From: Gordius sp. MW1
Taxonomy: Eukaryota > Nematomorpha > Gordioida > Gordea > Gordiidae
Direction: 5' to 3'
NCBI GenBank assembly: GCA_964036665.1
Contig: OZ038526.1
Coordinates: forward strand, 14,446,001 to 14,510,000
DNA: 64,000 bases
This document shows, in pieces, positions 63,691 through 64,000 of this stretch. The position numbers and the translations under genes were made by a program. Positions within the stretch are counted from its first letter, which is position 1, and each line of letters opens with the position of its first letter. Below the pieces are notes generated by a model. That model was given only the letters and a program-made list of their open reading frames with translations, made no database searches and was not told where the DNA came from.

Positions 63691-64000
63691 ACTTCCGAAA
63701 AGAGGTTTTAAGCTGCGAGAACTATCATTTTTACAAAAGACAACGTTTTATTGTTGCGATTAGTTTGTTGTATCGCAACGTGAGTGCTTAATTTTTGAAA
63801 ACTGCTCTATGCGATCATGATTTCAAAGTAATAGTTTTTAGATTCTGATAAATTTTTACTTGGGATCATAGAAACCACGTCTGAAAACGACAACTTTCAT
63901 CGGATGAATACAGTTCAAAGAAAAATATGTAAAAGATTTTGAGGTTAAAATATTTATTTTTTTCGATTCTATGTGAAAGAGCATGAAAAAATATATAAAA

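Larger units (their letters stand above)
43799..64000 (-). repeat. Satellite array B (right), inverted, ~345-bp monomer
   Basis: The same satellite family in the opposite orientation. Successive 'gtaatagttttta' markers at 43872, 44217, 44562 and 44907 are 345 bp apart. B monomers share differences from A: 'ctctatgcgatcatg' for 'ctctttgcgatcatg' (A reverse complement), 'acttgggatcatagaaacc' for 'actttttatcatggaaatc', 'acgtctgaaaacg' for 'acgtcttaaaacg', 'gattgacttccgaaaagagg' for 'gattcgctcccgaaaagaag', and 'cgattctatgtgaaag' for 'gttattttatgtgaaag'. The span contains two copies of a GC-rich transposon; the rest, about 54 monomers by division, continues past base 64000. No gene is visible. Confidence 0.97.

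Noticed and set aside
1..64000. CRISPR array
   Set aside because: Repeats are about 340 bp with no short unique spacers between short direct repeats, and there are no cas genes.
1..64000. rRNA, tRNA or 5S-type gene cluster as the basis of the tandem repeat
   Set aside because: No tRNA cloverleaf, A/B box pair or rRNA core sequence was recognised in the monomer, which is AT-rich throughout.
43799..64000. Right array as a simple mirror image (large perfect palindrome) of the left
   Set aside because: A and B differ at many fixed positions and have different HOR periods, so this is an inverted relationship between subfamilies and not a recent palindromic duplication.
1..64000. A novel gene-encoded system (defence, secretion, biosynthesis)
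   Set aside because: No open frame of credible length or with any domain exists in the window; the unusual content is structural.

Overview
The window is eukaryotic satellite DNA almost from end to end. I find no supportable protein-coding, rRNA or tRNA gene. An AT-rich monomer of about 337-345 bp repeats head to tail from base 1 to base 64000, so the array runs past both edges. I infer a eukaryote from three things: kilobases of nucleosome-dimer-sized tandem repeat, higher-order repeat (HOR) structure, and a non-autonomous hAT-like transposon with terminal inverted repeats and an 8-bp target duplication. The sequence does not settle whether this is an animal or a plant, nor whether the locus is centromeric.

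Layout. (1) 1-43798: left array, subfamily A, about 129 monomers by division, in one orientation. It is a mosaic of variant monomers copied in large blocks. These include a clean 5,448-bp tandem duplication (3281-8728 / 8729-14176), an 8.5-9.2 kb block (about 13.1-19.6 kb and 21.6-28.8 kb), a block of about 5.46 kb (about 26.5-32.0 kb and 32.0-36.2 kb) and a 3,745-bp offset block (about 32.8-34.5 kb and 36.6-38.3 kb). From about 38.4 kb to the junction the block order fades and private indels increase. (2) 43798/43799: abrupt orientation switch. (3) 43799-64000: right array, subfamily B, about 54 monomers of 343-345 bp, in the opposite orientation and separated from A by many diagnostic differences. 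It has its own HORs with periods of 3,092 bp (9 monomers), 1,719 bp (5 monomers), 3,617-3,622 bp (8 monomers plus an insert) and 2,063 bp (6 monomers).

The only non-satellite sequence is a GC-rich element of 852/857 bp at 53243-54094 and 56860-57716. It has an 11-bp perfect terminal inverted repeat, an 8-bp direct repeat at each edge and no coding capacity. Both copies sit at the same monomer position with the same flanks, so one insertion event was followed by segmental duplication of the satellite unit that carried it.

No genes act together here. The window is a record of satellite turnover: unequal exchange in blocks, short patches of B-type sequence in A monomers, one array inversion, and one transposon amplified with the satellite. 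All short open frames are periodic by-products of the monomer or of the GC-rich element.
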